Positions 36,724 to 45,086 of a stretch of 64,000 nucleotides of DNA are shown in pieces. Below the pieces are notes generated by a model. The model saw only the letters and a list, made by a program, of their open reading frames with translations, was not told where the DNA came from and did not search any database. Source of the stretch: Caulobacter segnis (GTDB lineage: Bacteria > Pseudomonadota > Alphaproteobacteria > Caulobacterales > Caulobacteraceae). Numbering within the stretch: position 1 is the stretch's first letter; each line of letters begins with the position of its first letter. The position numbers and the translations under genes were made by a program. The DNA lies in contig NZ_CP096040.1 of the NCBI RefSeq assembly GCF_023935105.1, positions 2,480,001 to 2,544,000 of the forward strand, read 5' to 3'.

Positions 36724-37989
36724 CTAGGCGTGGAGCGCGCGCTGGGCGCGAGCCATCAGGGCGGCCAGCAGCACGATCGCCAGGGCCGAGAGCAACATGG
36801 TGGGCGCCATGAACGTCAGCACCTCGCTGGGCGTGCGACCCACGCCCAGCAGGGCGCCGGCCAACAGCGGCCCGGCGGCCGAGCCCAGGCGGCCCACGGC
36901 GACGGCCGCGCCGACGCCGGTGCCGCGAATAGCGGTCGGATAGTTGGCCGGGGTCACCGCGTAGAGCAGGGCCTGGGTCGCCGACATGGTGCCGCCCACG
37001 ATGGCCCCGCTGATCAGGCAGGCGACCAGATGGGGCGGCGTGACGGCCAGCAGCACCAGACCGCCGATGGCGAGCAGGAAGGTCGCCGTGGTCATGGTCC
37101 GCAGGTTGGTCCGGTCCATCAGGTTGCCCGTGACGATGCTGGCCAGGGCGCCCATGACGTTGAACGCCACCTGCACCAGGGCCGCGTCCGGGCGGGGCAG
37201 GCCGCGGCCGATCAGCAGGGTGGGAAGCCAGTTGAGCAGCAGGTAGAAGGTCAGCAGCGCCAGGAAGAAACCCAGCCATAGCAGCAGTGTCCGCGCCGCC
37301 CGGCCTTCGCCCAGCAGGGTGAAGGCCACGCCTGCGGGACGCAGCGCGCCCTCGGCCGCCTTGGCGTCGGCCTGCTGGCGCGAGTCCGGCAGCAGCAGGG
37401 CCAGCACCGGCGCGGCGACCAGAGGGGCTACGCCGCCGACGATGAAGATCTCCTGCCAGTTGTCGTGGCGGCCCAGCAGGCTGATCAGGCTGGCCGTGGC
37501 GCCGCCGGTGGGCAGGCCGGCATAGAGCAGGCCGACGGCGGCGTTCTTGCGCTCGGGTGGGGCGTTCTCAACCACCAGGGCGACCAGGTTGGGCAGGGCG
37601 CCGCCGAGGCCGACGCCGGTCAGGAACCGGGTCAGCACCAGAATCTCCAAGTTTGGCGAGAAGGCTGTGGCCAGCGACAGCAGGCCGAAGACGACGACCG
37701 ACGCCACCAGCACGGCCTTGCGGCCAAAGCGATCCGAAAGCCGGCCGCCGATCGCCGCGCCCAGCATCAGGCCAAAGGTGCTGGCCGAGAAGAACCAACC
37801 CAGTTGATCCGATGACAGACCCATGGCCGGCGCCAGCTTTGGCGCCGCGACCCCCGCCGCCTGCAGGTCCAGGCCCTCGAGGGCGGCGACTAGATAGCAG
37901 AGGGCCGCGGTCAGGACGGTTGTGCGCCTGGCCGACGTGCGTTGGGCGCTCGCCTCTCTAATGGTCGGGCCGCGTGCCGGATCGGACAT
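36724..37989 (-). CDS. MFS aromatic acid transporter (AAHS/PcaK type)
   Basis: This is a major-facilitator transporter of 421 residues with 12 predicted helices. It has the AAHS-family pattern: acidic helix 1 (ALEGLDLQAAGVAAP), loop GGRLSDRFGRKAVL, TRFLTGVGLGGALPNLVALVVE, and a second-half loop MDRTNLRTMTT. Relatives carry 4-hydroxybenzoate, vanillate or hydroxycinnamates with H+. ATG 37989 was chosen; 32 upstream codons are open but overlap the operator region. It is the first gene of the minus-strand operon, 17 nt before vanA. Confidence 0.88.
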   Translation of the reverse strand: MSDPARGPTIREASAQRTSARRTTVLTAALCYLVAALEGLDLQAAGVAAPKLAPAMGLSSDQLGWFFSASTFGLMLGAAIGGRLSDRFGRKAVLVASVVVFGLLSLATAFSPNLEILVLTRFLTGVGLGGALPNLVALVVENAPPERKNAAVGLLYAGLPTGGATASLISLLGRHDNWQEIFIVGGVAPLVAAPVLALLLPDSRQQADAKAAEGALRPAGVAFTLLGEGRAARTLLLWLGFFLALLTFYLLLNWLPTLLIGRGLPRPDAALVQVAFNVMGALASIVTGNLMDRTNLRTMTTATFLLAIGGLVLLAVTPPHLVACLISGAIVGGTMSATQALLYAVTPANYPTAIRGTGVGAAVAVGRLGSAAGPLLAGALLGVGRTPSEVLTFMAPTMLLSALAIVLLAALMARAQRALHA

Positions 37990-38061
37990 GGAGTTCCTTC
38001 GGGTTTCCTCGGGGCGCGGCGGCTTATGCTGCTCGCTTGATGGGCCGTCCTGGAGTGTATG

Positions 38062-38092
38062 TTGACGACACTGTTTATGATGCATACAGTTT
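38062..38092. promoter_or_regulatory. Divergent promoter and MarR operator
   Basis: For the plus strand, TTGACG (38062-38067), a 17-nt spacer and TACAGT (38085-38090) form a promoter. Over it lies a palindrome with ends ACTGT (38070-38074) and ACAGT (38086-38090). On the minus strand TTGTTT (38105-38100) with ATCATA about 17 nt further could drive the MFS operon through the same site. One regulator bound here would shut both operons. The minus-strand form of 38070-38092 recurs upstream of the TonB and carboxylesterase genes. Confidence 0.65.
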
Positions 38093-38120
38093 TTGAGAAA
38101 ACAAGACCTGGGAGGTCCGC

Positions 38121-38591
38121 TTGGACGAGCTATCAGCCTTTGGCGAACTGGGCGCGCGGCTGGGCTTTCTTCTGCATTACGCCGACGTCGCCGCGATGGC
38201 GGGGCTATATGAGCGGCTCGCCGATCTCGACATGACCCCCGTCCGCGCGACCGCTGTCGTCTATGTCGGTCTGCACGAGGGCTGCGATCAGATGGCGTTG
38301 GGCCGAGCCCTGGGCGTCAACCGGGCCCGGGCCATGAAGGTCGTCGACGAGCTGGAGGCGCGGGGCGCGGTGGAGCGCCGCAGTGGCCGCGACCGCCGCA
38401 GCAACGCCCTGCACCTGACCCCAGCCGGTGCGGCCCTGCGCGTCCGCATCGAGGATGCCACCCTAAAGCACGACGAAGTGTTCTTCGGCGCCCTGACGGT
38501 CAAGGAACGCGACGACCTTCGCGCGCTGCTGGCCAAGTTGCGCGACGCGGCGCCGGACGTTGTCGAGCGCGATCTGGCGACGACCCTGTAG
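38121..38591 (+). CDS. MarR family regulator of hydroxycinnamate catabolism
   Basis: This is a winged-helix MarR protein of 156 residues. The DNA-binding part is LDMTPVRATAVVYVGLHEGCDQMALGRAL with recognition helix NRARAMKVVDEL and wing RRSGRDRRSNALHLTPAG. It heads the vdh-ech-fcs operon and diverges from the MFS-van-pob-pca operon. Characterised regulators in this context (FerC/FerR and HcaR/CouR types) are MarR repressors released by hydroxycinnamoyl-CoA; the same is inferred here. TTG 38121 has GGAGG 5 nt upstream and is the only codon with a good ribosome site. Confidence 0.85.
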   Translation: MDELSAFGELGARLGFLLHYADVAAMAGLYERLADLDMTPVRATAVVYVGLHEGCDQMALGRALGVNRARAMKVVDELEARGAVERRSGRDRRSNALHLTPAGAALRVRIEDATLKHDEVFFGALTVKERDDLRALLAKLRDAAPDVVERDLATTL

Positions 38592-38609
38592 GCCATTCGA
38601 GGACGACCC

Positions 38610-40013
38610 ATGACAGACACATTCACGCGCCTCGATCCCATCACCGGCGAGGTCGCCAGCACCAGCGCGGCGATGACGATCACCCAGGTCAACGCCGTCG
38701 CCGACAAGGCCCAGGCCGCGCTGCCGGGCTGGAGCGCCCTGGGTCCCAACGCCCGCCGCGCCTTGCTGTCCAAGGCCGCTGACGCCTTGGAGGCCCGGGC
38801 CGACGCCTTCGTCGACGCCATGCAGCGCGAGATCGGCGCCACCGAGGGCTGGGCGCGCTTCAACATCATGCTGTCGGCCTCGATGATCCGCGAGGCGGCC
38901 GCCCTGACCACCCAGATCGGCGGGGAGGTGATCCCCTCGGACAAGCCCGGCTGCCTGGCCATGGCCGTGCGCGAGCCGGCGGGCGTTGTCCTGGGCGTCG
39001 CGCCCTGGAACGCGCCGATCATCCTGGGCGTAAGGGCCGTGGCGACGCCCTTGGCGTGCGGCAACACCGTGATCCTCAAGGCGTCCGAGACCTGCCCGCG
39101 CACCCATGGCCTGATCGTCGAGGCCTTCGCCGCTGCTGGCCTGCCGGAGGGCGTGGTCAATGTGGTCACCAACGCGCCCGCCGACGCCGGCGAGATCGTC
39201 GGCGCGCTGATCGACCATCCGGCTGTGCGCCGCATCAGCTTCACCGGTTCGACGGCGGTGGGACGGATCATCGCCCGCCGCGCGGCCGACAATCTGAAGC
39301 CCGTGCTGCTGGAACTGGGCGGCAAGGCGCCGCTGATCGTGCTGGAGGACGCCGATCTGGACGAAGCCGTGAAGGCCGCCGCCTTCGGCGCCTTCATGAA
39401 CCAGGGCCAGATCTGCATGTCGACCGAGCGGATCATCGTGGTCGACGCCGTGGGCGACGCCTTCGTCGAGAAGTTCCGCGCCAAGACCGCGACTCTGGCC
39501 GTTGGCGATCCGCGCGAGGGCAAGACGCCTCTTGGCGCGGTGGTCGATCCCAAGGCGGTAGCTCATGTCGAGGCCCTGGTCGCCGAGGCCCTCGCGGCCG
39601 GCGCCGTCCAGGTCAATGGCGGCCCCGCCGACGGCGTGCTGATGCCGGCCACGGTGATCGACAAGGTCACGCCGACCATGAAGCTGTTCCGTGACGAGAG
39701 CTTCGGTCCCGTGGTCGGCGTCGTCCGCGCCCGCGACGAGGCTCACGCGATCGCACTGGCCAACGACACCGAATACGGCCTGTCGGCTTCGGTCTTCACC
39801 CGCGACATCGCGCGAGGCCTCAAGGTAGCGCGTCAGATCAAGTCGGGCATCTGCCACGTCAACGGTCCCACGGTGCACGACGAGGCCCAGATGCCGTTCG
39901 GCGGGGTCAAGGCCTCGGGCTACGGCCGTTTCGGCGGCAAGGCCGGGATCGACGCCTTCACAGAGCTGCGCTGGATCACCGTCGAGACGCAGTCCGGCCA
40001 CTACCCCATCTGA
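38610..40013 (+). CDS. vdh: Vanillin / 4-hydroxybenzaldehyde dehydrogenase
   Basis: This NAD(P)-dependent aldehyde dehydrogenase has 467 residues. It has the fold marks APWNAPIILGVRAVATPLACGNTVILKASE, FTGSTAVGR, the general base in LELGGKAPLIVLEDADLDEA and the catalytic cysteine in NQGQICMSTERI. Its position between marR and ech and its resemblance to the Vdh group support vanillin to vanillate and 4-hydroxybenzaldehyde to 4-hydroxybenzoate. It lies 18 nt after marR and 43 nt before ech. Confidence 0.9.
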   Translation: MTDTFTRLDPITGEVASTSAAMTITQVNAVADKAQAALPGWSALGPNARRALLSKAADALEARADAFVDAMQREIGATEGWARFNIMLSASMIREAAALTTQIGGEVIPSDKPGCLAMAVREPAGVVLGVAPWNAPIILGVRAVATPLACGNTVILKASETCPRTHGLIVEAFAAAGLPEGVVNVVTNAPADAGEIVGALIDHPAVRRISFTGSTAVGRIIARRAADNLKPVLLELGGKAPLIVLEDADLDEAVKAAAFGAFMNQGQICMSTERIIVVDAVGDAFVEKFRAKTATLAVGDPREGKTPLGAVVDPKAVAHVEALVAEALAAGAVQVNGGPADGVLMPATVIDKVTPTMKLFRDESFGPVVGVVRARDEAHAIALANDTEYGLSASVFTRDIARGLKVARQIKSGICHVNGPTVHDEAQMPFGGVKASGYGRFGGKAGIDAFTELRWITVETQSGHYPI

Positions 40014-40056
40014 CCCGGCCCTGAGCCGGCTCCCGAGTTTCCACGAAAGATCAAGA

Positions 40057-40887
40057 ATGACCGAGGTCAACAACACCGCCACCTACGTCGTCGAGAACCG
40101 CATCGCCTGGGTGAAGTTCAATCGGCCCGAGAAGCGCAACTGCATGAGCCCGCGCCTGAACCAGCGGATGATGGAGGTGCTGGACGAACTGGAATATCGC
40201 GACGACGTCGGCGTCCTCATCCTGACGGGCGAGGGCACGGCCTGGTCAGCCGGCATGGACCTGAAGGAATACTTCCGCGAGACCGAGGCCAAGGGCCTGG
40301 GCGCGGTGCGCCAGGCCCAGCGCGAGTCCTACGGCTGGTGGCGGCGCCTGCGCTGGTACAACAAGCCGACGATCGCCATGGTCAACGGCTGGTGCTTCGG
40401 CGGCGGCTACGGCCCGCTGTTCGCTTGCGACCTGGCCTTCGCGGCCGAAGAGGCGCAGTTCGGCCTTTCCGAGATCAACTGGGGCATCCTGCCGGGCGGC
40501 GGGGCGACCAAGGTGGCCGTCGAGCTGCTGTCGATGCGCGATGCGATGTACCACGCGCTGATGGGCGAGAACATCGACGGCAAGAAGGCCGCCGAGTGGA
40601 AGCTGGTCAACGAGGCCGTGCCGCTTGAGCGCCTGAAGGACCGTGTCACCGAGGTGGCCAACGTCCTGCTCAAGAAGAACCCCGTGGCGCTGAAGGCGAC
40701 CAAGGACGCCGTCCGCCGCGTGGGCGAGATGACCTACGACAATGCCGAGGACTACCTGGTCCGGGCGCAGGAAGCGGCCAACTCGTTCGACAACGACGGT
40801 CGCAAGGAAGGCATCAAGCAGTTCATCGACGACAAGACCTACAAGCCCGGCCTGGGCAGCTACGACGTGGCCGCCAGCCCGGGCTAG
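40057..40887 (+). CDS. ech: Hydroxycinnamoyl-CoA hydratase-lyase (feruloyl-CoA hydratase/lyase)
   Basis: This crotonase-superfamily enzyme hydrates feruloyl-CoA and cleaves it to vanillin and acetyl-CoA. It has 276 residues. Oxyanion-hole segments are SAGMDLKEY and NGWCFGGGYGPL; the catalytic glutamate is E139 in LSEINWG. The C-terminal KQFIDDKTYKPGLGSYD is typical of the HCHL group and distinguishes it from beta-oxidation hydratases. By hand alignment from memory, the positions of Pseudomonas HCHL Ser123 and Tyr239 are Gly and Val here. It lies between vdh and fcs. Confidence 0.9.
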   Translation: MTEVNNTATYVVENRIAWVKFNRPEKRNCMSPRLNQRMMEVLDELEYRDDVGVLILTGEGTAWSAGMDLKEYFRETEAKGLGAVRQAQRESYGWWRRLRWYNKPTIAMVNGWCFGGGYGPLFACDLAFAAEEAQFGLSEINWGILPGGGATKVAVELLSMRDAMYHALMGENIDGKKAAEWKLVNEAVPLERLKDRVTEVANVLLKKNPVALKATKDAVRRVGEMTYDNAEDYLVRAQEAANSFDNDGRKEGIKQFIDDKTYKPGLGSYDVAASPG

Positions 40888-40930
40888 GACCCCTTCGACC
40901 GTCAGCGCCAACCATAAAAAAGGGGAGGAC

Positions 40931-42421
40931 ATGAGCGCTTCAGTCGACCATCTGGGCCTTCAGGCCCGTCTTCAGCCGACCCGCCTGGCCGCTGTCGATT
41001 TGGCCAGCGGGCGGCGCTGGACCTATGCGGCCCTGGACCTGGCCGTGGGCCGCTGCGTGCGGTTGCTAACCGACTACGGCTGCCAGCCAGGCGACCGGGT
41101 GGCCAGCCTGGCGCGCAACAGTGTCGACCTGGCCGTCCTGCATCTGGCCTGTGCGCGGACGGGCCTGATCTATGTTCCGCTGAACTGGCGTCTGAGCCCG
41201 GCCGAGATCCGGGACCTGATCGACGACGCCGAGCCGCGCCTGGTCTTTGGCGACGCCGAGCTGGCGCGGGCGGGAGTCAACGGCCTGTCGATCACCGAAC
41301 TAGCGGAGGCGCTAGAGCGGGGCGAGCCGCGCGCGACCGACCCGATCGATCGCGGCCGTCCATCGTTGATCCTCTACACCTCGGGCACCTCGGGCCGGCC
41401 CAAGGGCGTTCTGCTCAGCGAGCGCAACCTCGATCAGACCGCGCTCAATTTCGGCCGCCTGGGACGGGTAACGCACGACAGCGTGTTCCTGAACGACGCG
41501 CCGATGTTCCACGTCATCGGCCTGATCACCTCCATCCGGCCGCCGCTGCTGCACGGTGGGGCGTTCCTGGTCTCGGACGGCTTCGACCCGGCCCGGACGC
41601 TGAGGCGCATGGAGGATACGACCCTGGCGGTCAGCCACTATTTCTGCGTCCCGCAGATGGCCGCGGCCCTGCGGAGCCAACCGAGCTTCGCGCCCGAGAA
41701 ACTGGGTGGGCTGACGGCGATCTTCACTGGCGGCGCACCGCATCCCGCGGCTGACATCCGCGCCTGGCTGGACGATGGCTTGGCTATCGTCGACGGCTTC
41801 GGCATGAGCGAGGCGGGCACGGTGTTCGGCATGCCGATCGATCGCGAGGCGATCGCCGCTCGCGCCGGTTCGGCGGGGGTGGCCATGCCTGGCGTGGCCT
41901 CGCGCATCGTCGACGGCGAGGGCGGAGACTGTTCGCCCGGCCAGGCCGGCGAGCTGCTGCTGAAGGGCGAGAACGTCTTCTCGGCCTATTGGCGCCGTCC
42001 GGCCGAGACCCAGTCGGCCTTCACCGAGGATGGCTGGTTCCACACCGGCGACATCGCCGTACGCGACGAAGACGGCTTCCATTGGCTGATCGATCGCAAG
42101 AAGGACATGTTCATCTCGGGTGGTGAGAACGTCTATCCGGCCGAGATCGAAGCGGCGTTGGCCGGCCATCCCCTGATCGCCGAATGCGCCGTCGTCGGCA
42201 TGCCCGACGCGCGCTGGGGCGAGGTGGGCTGTCTGGTCATCGTGCCGAGACCGGGCGCCCTGGTCGTCCACGCCGAGATCATCGCCCACCTGGAGCCGCG
42301 CCTGGCCCGCTACAAGCTGCCCAAGGAGACCTGCCTGGTCGCGGCCCTGCCGCGCACCGGGACGGGCAAAATCCAGAAGGGCCAATTGAAGGACATGCTG
42401 CTCCAGAGGGCCGCGTCGTGA
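40931..42421 (+). CDS. fcs: Feruloyl-CoA / hydroxycinnamoyl-CoA synthetase
   Basis: This adenylate-forming enzyme activates ferulate, p-coumarate or caffeate with ATP and CoA. It has 496 residues. Motifs are LILYTSGTSGRPKGVLLSE (P-loop), DGFGMSEAGTVFG, DGWFHTGDIAVRDEDGF, LIDRKKDMFISGGENVYPAEIE and the C-terminal lysine in PRTGTGKIQKGQL. GGGGAGGAC precedes ATG 40931. It overlaps the next gene by GTGA. Confidence 0.9.
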   Translation: MSASVDHLGLQARLQPTRLAAVDLASGRRWTYAALDLAVGRCVRLLTDYGCQPGDRVASLARNSVDLAVLHLACARTGLIYVPLNWRLSPAEIRDLIDDAEPRLVFGDAELARAGVNGLSITELAEALERGEPRATDPIDRGRPSLILYTSGTSGRPKGVLLSERNLDQTALNFGRLGRVTHDSVFLNDAPMFHVIGLITSIRPPLLHGGAFLVSDGFDPARTLRRMEDTTLAVSHYFCVPQMAAALRSQPSFAPEKLGGLTAIFTGGAPHPAADIRAWLDDGLAIVDGFGMSEAGTVFGMPIDREAIAARAGSAGVAMPGVASRIVDGEGGDCSPGQAGELLLKGENVFSAYWRRPAETQSAFTEDGWFHTGDIAVRDEDGFHWLIDRKKDMFISGGENVYPAEIEAALAGHPLIAECAVVGMPDARWGEVGCLVIVPRPGALVVHAEIIAHLEPRLARYKLPKETCLVAALPRTGTGKIQKGQLKDMLLQRAAS

Positions 42422-42951
42422 GCGGGCCCAGCCGCCGCGCGCTGGGAACCGGAGCGCTGGGCCTGCTGGCGACGAGCCCGGCGCTGGCGGGCGGGCTCGC
42501 CGCGCCACCGCTGACCCACGTCTTCGACCTTGAGGTGCTGGTTGGGTCGGATCAGGAGTTGGGCGAGATCGGCGGTGGTCGTCGACGGGACATTCCCATC
42601 ACCGGCGGGACGCTGTCGGGACCCGGCCTGACGGGGCAGGTGCTGGCCGGCGGCGCCGACTGGCAGACCCTGCGAGCGGACGGCGTGACGCTGCTGCAGG
42701 CGCGCTACACGATCCGGATGAGCGACGGCGCTGTGATCGGGATCGTCAACACCGGGGTCCGCCGCGCTTCGCCCGAAATCGCGCGACGCCTGACGGCCGG
42801 GGAGACGGTGGATCCCACCCTCTACTATTTCCGGGCCACACCGGTGTTCGAGGCCTCGGGTCCGCACCAGTGGCTGACCGAGAGCGTGTTCGTCAGCGCC
42901 GGCGAACGGTTGCCGGACCGGGTCAGGCTGCGGGTCTATCGGTTCGACTAG
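42418..42951 (+). CDS. DUF3237 protein with signal sequence
   Basis: This 177-residue DUF3237 protein begins with a twin-arginine-like signal (SRRALGTGALGLLATSPALA). The family core follows: LTHVFDLEVLVG, GRRRDIPITGGTLSGPGLTGQVLAGGADWQTLRADGV, ARYTIRMSDGAVIGIVNTGVR and YYFRATPVFEASGPHQWL. The function is unknown. DUF3237 proteins form beta-barrels and often occur with aromatic or steroid catabolism genes. GTG 42418 overlaps the fcs stop (GTGA), so it is the last gene of the operon. Its 3' end runs 29 nt into the convergent feruloyl esterase gene. Confidence 0.85.
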   Translation: MSGPSRRALGTGALGLLATSPALAGGLAAPPLTHVFDLEVLVGSDQELGEIGGGRRRDIPITGGTLSGPGLTGQVLAGGADWQTLRADGVTLLQARYTIRMSDGAVIGIVNTGVRRASPEIARRLTAGETVDPTLYYFRATPVFEASGPHQWLTESVFVSAGERLPDRVRLRVYRFD

Positions 42952-44485
42952 CCGGCCGGCGGCACTGGAAGCTCTCGGCGCGGTCCGGCGGTCCGACCCC
43001 GTCGTGGACGGCGACCTGCGGGAACGGACACAACGGACGGCCGAAGCCGACGCCAGCCACGCCGCCGGTCGCGCGTCGGGCCTCCAGGCGCGCGGGCGGC
43101 ACATCCTGCTCGACCCAGGCCTCAATGCGGGTCTGGAGGTCGATGGGGGCCGGTCCCAGGCCGCCTTGGCAGTGTTCCACGCCCGGCGCGAGGAACAGGC
43201 GATAGAAGGTCTCGGCCTCGTGGCCGCGCTTCGCCTGATCTGCGGCGGCGCGCTGGTAGTAGGCGATCGAGTCCTCGAACGGTACGACGGGATCGGCCGC
43301 GCCGTGCCACTGGATCAGCTTGCCGCCGCGCCGGCGGAAGACCTCCAGATCTGGATCGACGGCGTCGATCGTCTTCGACAGCCGCGCCAGGGCCCGGGTC
43401 GCGTCACGGTCGAAGTCGAAGGTCCGCCAGTCCCAGGCCGAGCCGAAACCGGCCCAGTCCCGCCAGAAGTCCGACCGCGCCGGCTCGCTGGGTTTCGCCG
43501 GATCGGCCCAGTAGAGGTTCCAGCCGCCAAAGCCGCCGGCCGAGGCCTCGCTGCCGCGCGGCCAGCCGACATAAAGCTGTGCGCCGGTGCGAGGATCGCG
43601 CGCGCCAGCGTACATCGCCTTCAGCGCCGCGACGTGATCCTGCGTCAGGCAGTCGGGGCGGTCCTGGTCCGGACATCTCAGCGCGACCGGATCGAAGCCG
43701 CAGGCCAGGGGCGCGTTCAGGTACGGATCCGATGGCAAGCCGCCGACGTCCGGATCGCCGTTGCGTCCACGACAGGCGGCGAGTGCCGCGTCGCGGATCA
43801 TCGGCAGCTTGCTCGCTGGCAGGATCAGGCGCGGATCGGCGTCGCGGGTGTGGTTCTGAACGAACTGCCACAGGAAGCCGATGTTGAGCCGGGTCCGATT
43901 GGCTCCAGGCGCGCCGGCCACGACGCCGTCGAAGTCGTCGGGATGGCGTTGGACCTCCGTAAGGGCCTGATGACCGCCGGTCGAGCAGCCCTGGAAATAG
44001 GCATGGGCGGCTGGGCGACCGTAGTAGGCGGCGGTGATCGCCTTGGCCCTGACGACCGACTCGTGGACCGCGTGCTCGGCCCAGTCGGCGATGGCCTGGG
44101 GGCGCTCGCGGGCGAAGTCGGGGCCGTCACCGTCGTGGCCGGTGTCGGTGGCGACGACCACGTAGCCCAAGGCGGCGAAGTGTTTCATCGGACCCAGGGG
44201 GAGGGCGGAGCTGTAGCCGCCATTACCCAGCATCAGGATGCGGCCGTTCCAGGCGGCGCGGGGCGTCCATACCTCGAAGCCGATCCGCGAGCCTTCGCGC
44301 GGCTCCGACCGGCCGACGATGCGGCATGCGACAGGATCGCCCGGCTCGGCCGCCGTTGTCTTCAGCGTGGTGCGGTTCAGGGGCGGTGGCGCGAAGTTGT
44401 CGCAGGATGCGGCGGCGGCAGGGACGGCGGCGAAGGCGGCGATGGCCAGAGCGCTGGCGCCCCACAGAAGTCTCAAGCTGAACAC
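42923..44485 (-). CDS. Tannase/feruloyl esterase family protein, secreted
   Basis: This exported esterase has 520 residues with a signal peptide (LRLLWGASALAIAAFAAVPAAAA). It belongs to the tannase/FaeB family that releases ferulate, p-coumarate or gallate from esters. The CS-D-HC motif is complete: C167-S168 in QGCSTGGHQ, Asp in HGAADPVVP and H438-C439 in GVEHCQGG, the cysteines forming the family disulfide. The C-terminal RPLCPFPQVAVHDG is also typical. GTG 44485 has GGGAG 6 nt upstream. It diverges from the TonB receptor and converges with DUF3237. Its products would feed fcs. Confidence 0.92.
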   Translation of the reverse strand: MFSLRLLWGASALAIAAFAAVPAAAASCDNFAPPPLNRTTLKTTAAEPGDPVACRIVGRSEPREGSRIGFEVWTPRAAWNGRILMLGNGGYSSALPLGPMKHFAALGYVVVATDTGHDGDGPDFARERPQAIADWAEHAVHESVVRAKAITAAYYGRPAAHAYFQGCSTGGHQALTEVQRHPDDFDGVVAGAPGANRTRLNIGFLWQFVQNHTRDADPRLILPASKLPMIRDAALAACRGRNGDPDVGGLPSDPYLNAPLACGFDPVALRCPDQDRPDCLTQDHVAALKAMYAGARDPRTGAQLYVGWPRGSEASAGGFGGWNLYWADPAKPSEPARSDFWRDWAGFGSAWDWRTFDFDRDATRALARLSKTIDAVDPDLEVFRRRGGKLIQWHGAADPVVPFEDSIAYYQRAAADQAKRGHEAETFYRLFLAPGVEHCQGGLGPAPIDLQTRIEAWVEQDVPPARLEARRATGGVAGVGFGRPLCPFPQVAVHDGVGPPDRAESFQCRRPASRTDRPAA

Positions 44486-44586
44486 TGCCGTCTCCCCGAT
44501 CTTAAGCCGGATTGAGCCAGCCGCCGCGCGGCCGCGCCAATCGAGAAAGCTGATCGTCTGATAGCGCCAATGAATGGATTGCGCGG

Positions 44587-44697
44587 TCAGTCGATGTAAG
44601 CGCGCCGCCGGAAACCGATGGAGGCCGCCAGTTCCGTTTCGGAATAGCGGGCGGAGAAAGCGTCTTCGTAGGCCAAGACCTTGGCCTTCATGGCCAT
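44587..44697 (-). pseudogene. Possible 3' remnant of a gene (36 codons)
   Basis: A minus-strand frame with coding-like third-position GC reads AYEDAFSARYSETELAASIG and ends FRRRAYID. The frame stays open upstream to 44787, but no ribosome site or start fits. It may be the tail of a lost gene or a small protein. I do not recognise it. It sits between the feruloyl esterase and the operators of the TonB gene. Confidence 0.25.
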
Positions 44698-44786
44698 CTC
44701 GCGATCATACTGTTTTCGTTCGTTCTTTTGACGAGTGCGGATCGTGCGCCCAGCCCTCGACGGCCCGGGTGATCGCGCTGTTTCCA

Positions 44787-44809
44787 AAACTGTATACCTC
44801 GCAAATTGT
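44787..44809. promoter_or_regulatory. MarR-type element upstream of the TonB receptor gene
   Basis: These 23 bases match the minus-strand form of the marR operator (38092-38070) at about 16 positions, including AAACTGTAT at the start and AAA at positions 17-19. They lie just before TTGACT/TTGACG at 44812-44822, which may be the promoter. Confidence 0.5.
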
Positions 44810-44840
44810 TCTTGACTTGACGCATTGTCGCGCGGAAGTC

Positions 44841-44856
44841 TGTGATAACGTTGTCA
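44841..44856. promoter_or_regulatory. LacI-type operator O1 of the TonB receptor gene
   Basis: TGTGATAACGTTGTCA is a near-perfect palindrome centred on CG, the form bound by LacI-family regulators. Its exact reverse complement occurs at 50251-50266 before the carboxylesterase operon. It lies about 20 nt downstream of the likely -35 box, where binding would block transcription. Confidence 0.75.
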
Positions 44857-44894
44857 TCTAGAATGCCGCCTTCATGGAGGTGTCCATTCCGAGA

Positions 44895-44908
44895 TGTTAG
44901 CGTTGTCA
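44895..44908. promoter_or_regulatory. LacI-type operator O2 of the TonB receptor gene
   Basis: TGTTAGCGTTGTCA differs from the O1 core at two positions. Its centre is 52 bp from that of O1, close to five helical turns, so two dimers would lie on the same face. Confidence 0.55.
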
Positions 44909-45086
44909 TTTCGCGATGGCGAAGTGATCGCCGAGGGCTCGTCAGAAGCTCCGGCGCCTAGGGAGTGAGAAAGTCCAGGAGCTTTCCACGCCAACCAGAC
45001 TGCGTCGGGTCCCCCTGGGGCCCGCGACGGCGGCCGTGCGCCTGAACGTCGGCCGCGGGGTGAGAAACAAAAGGAAGGGGAGTGGA

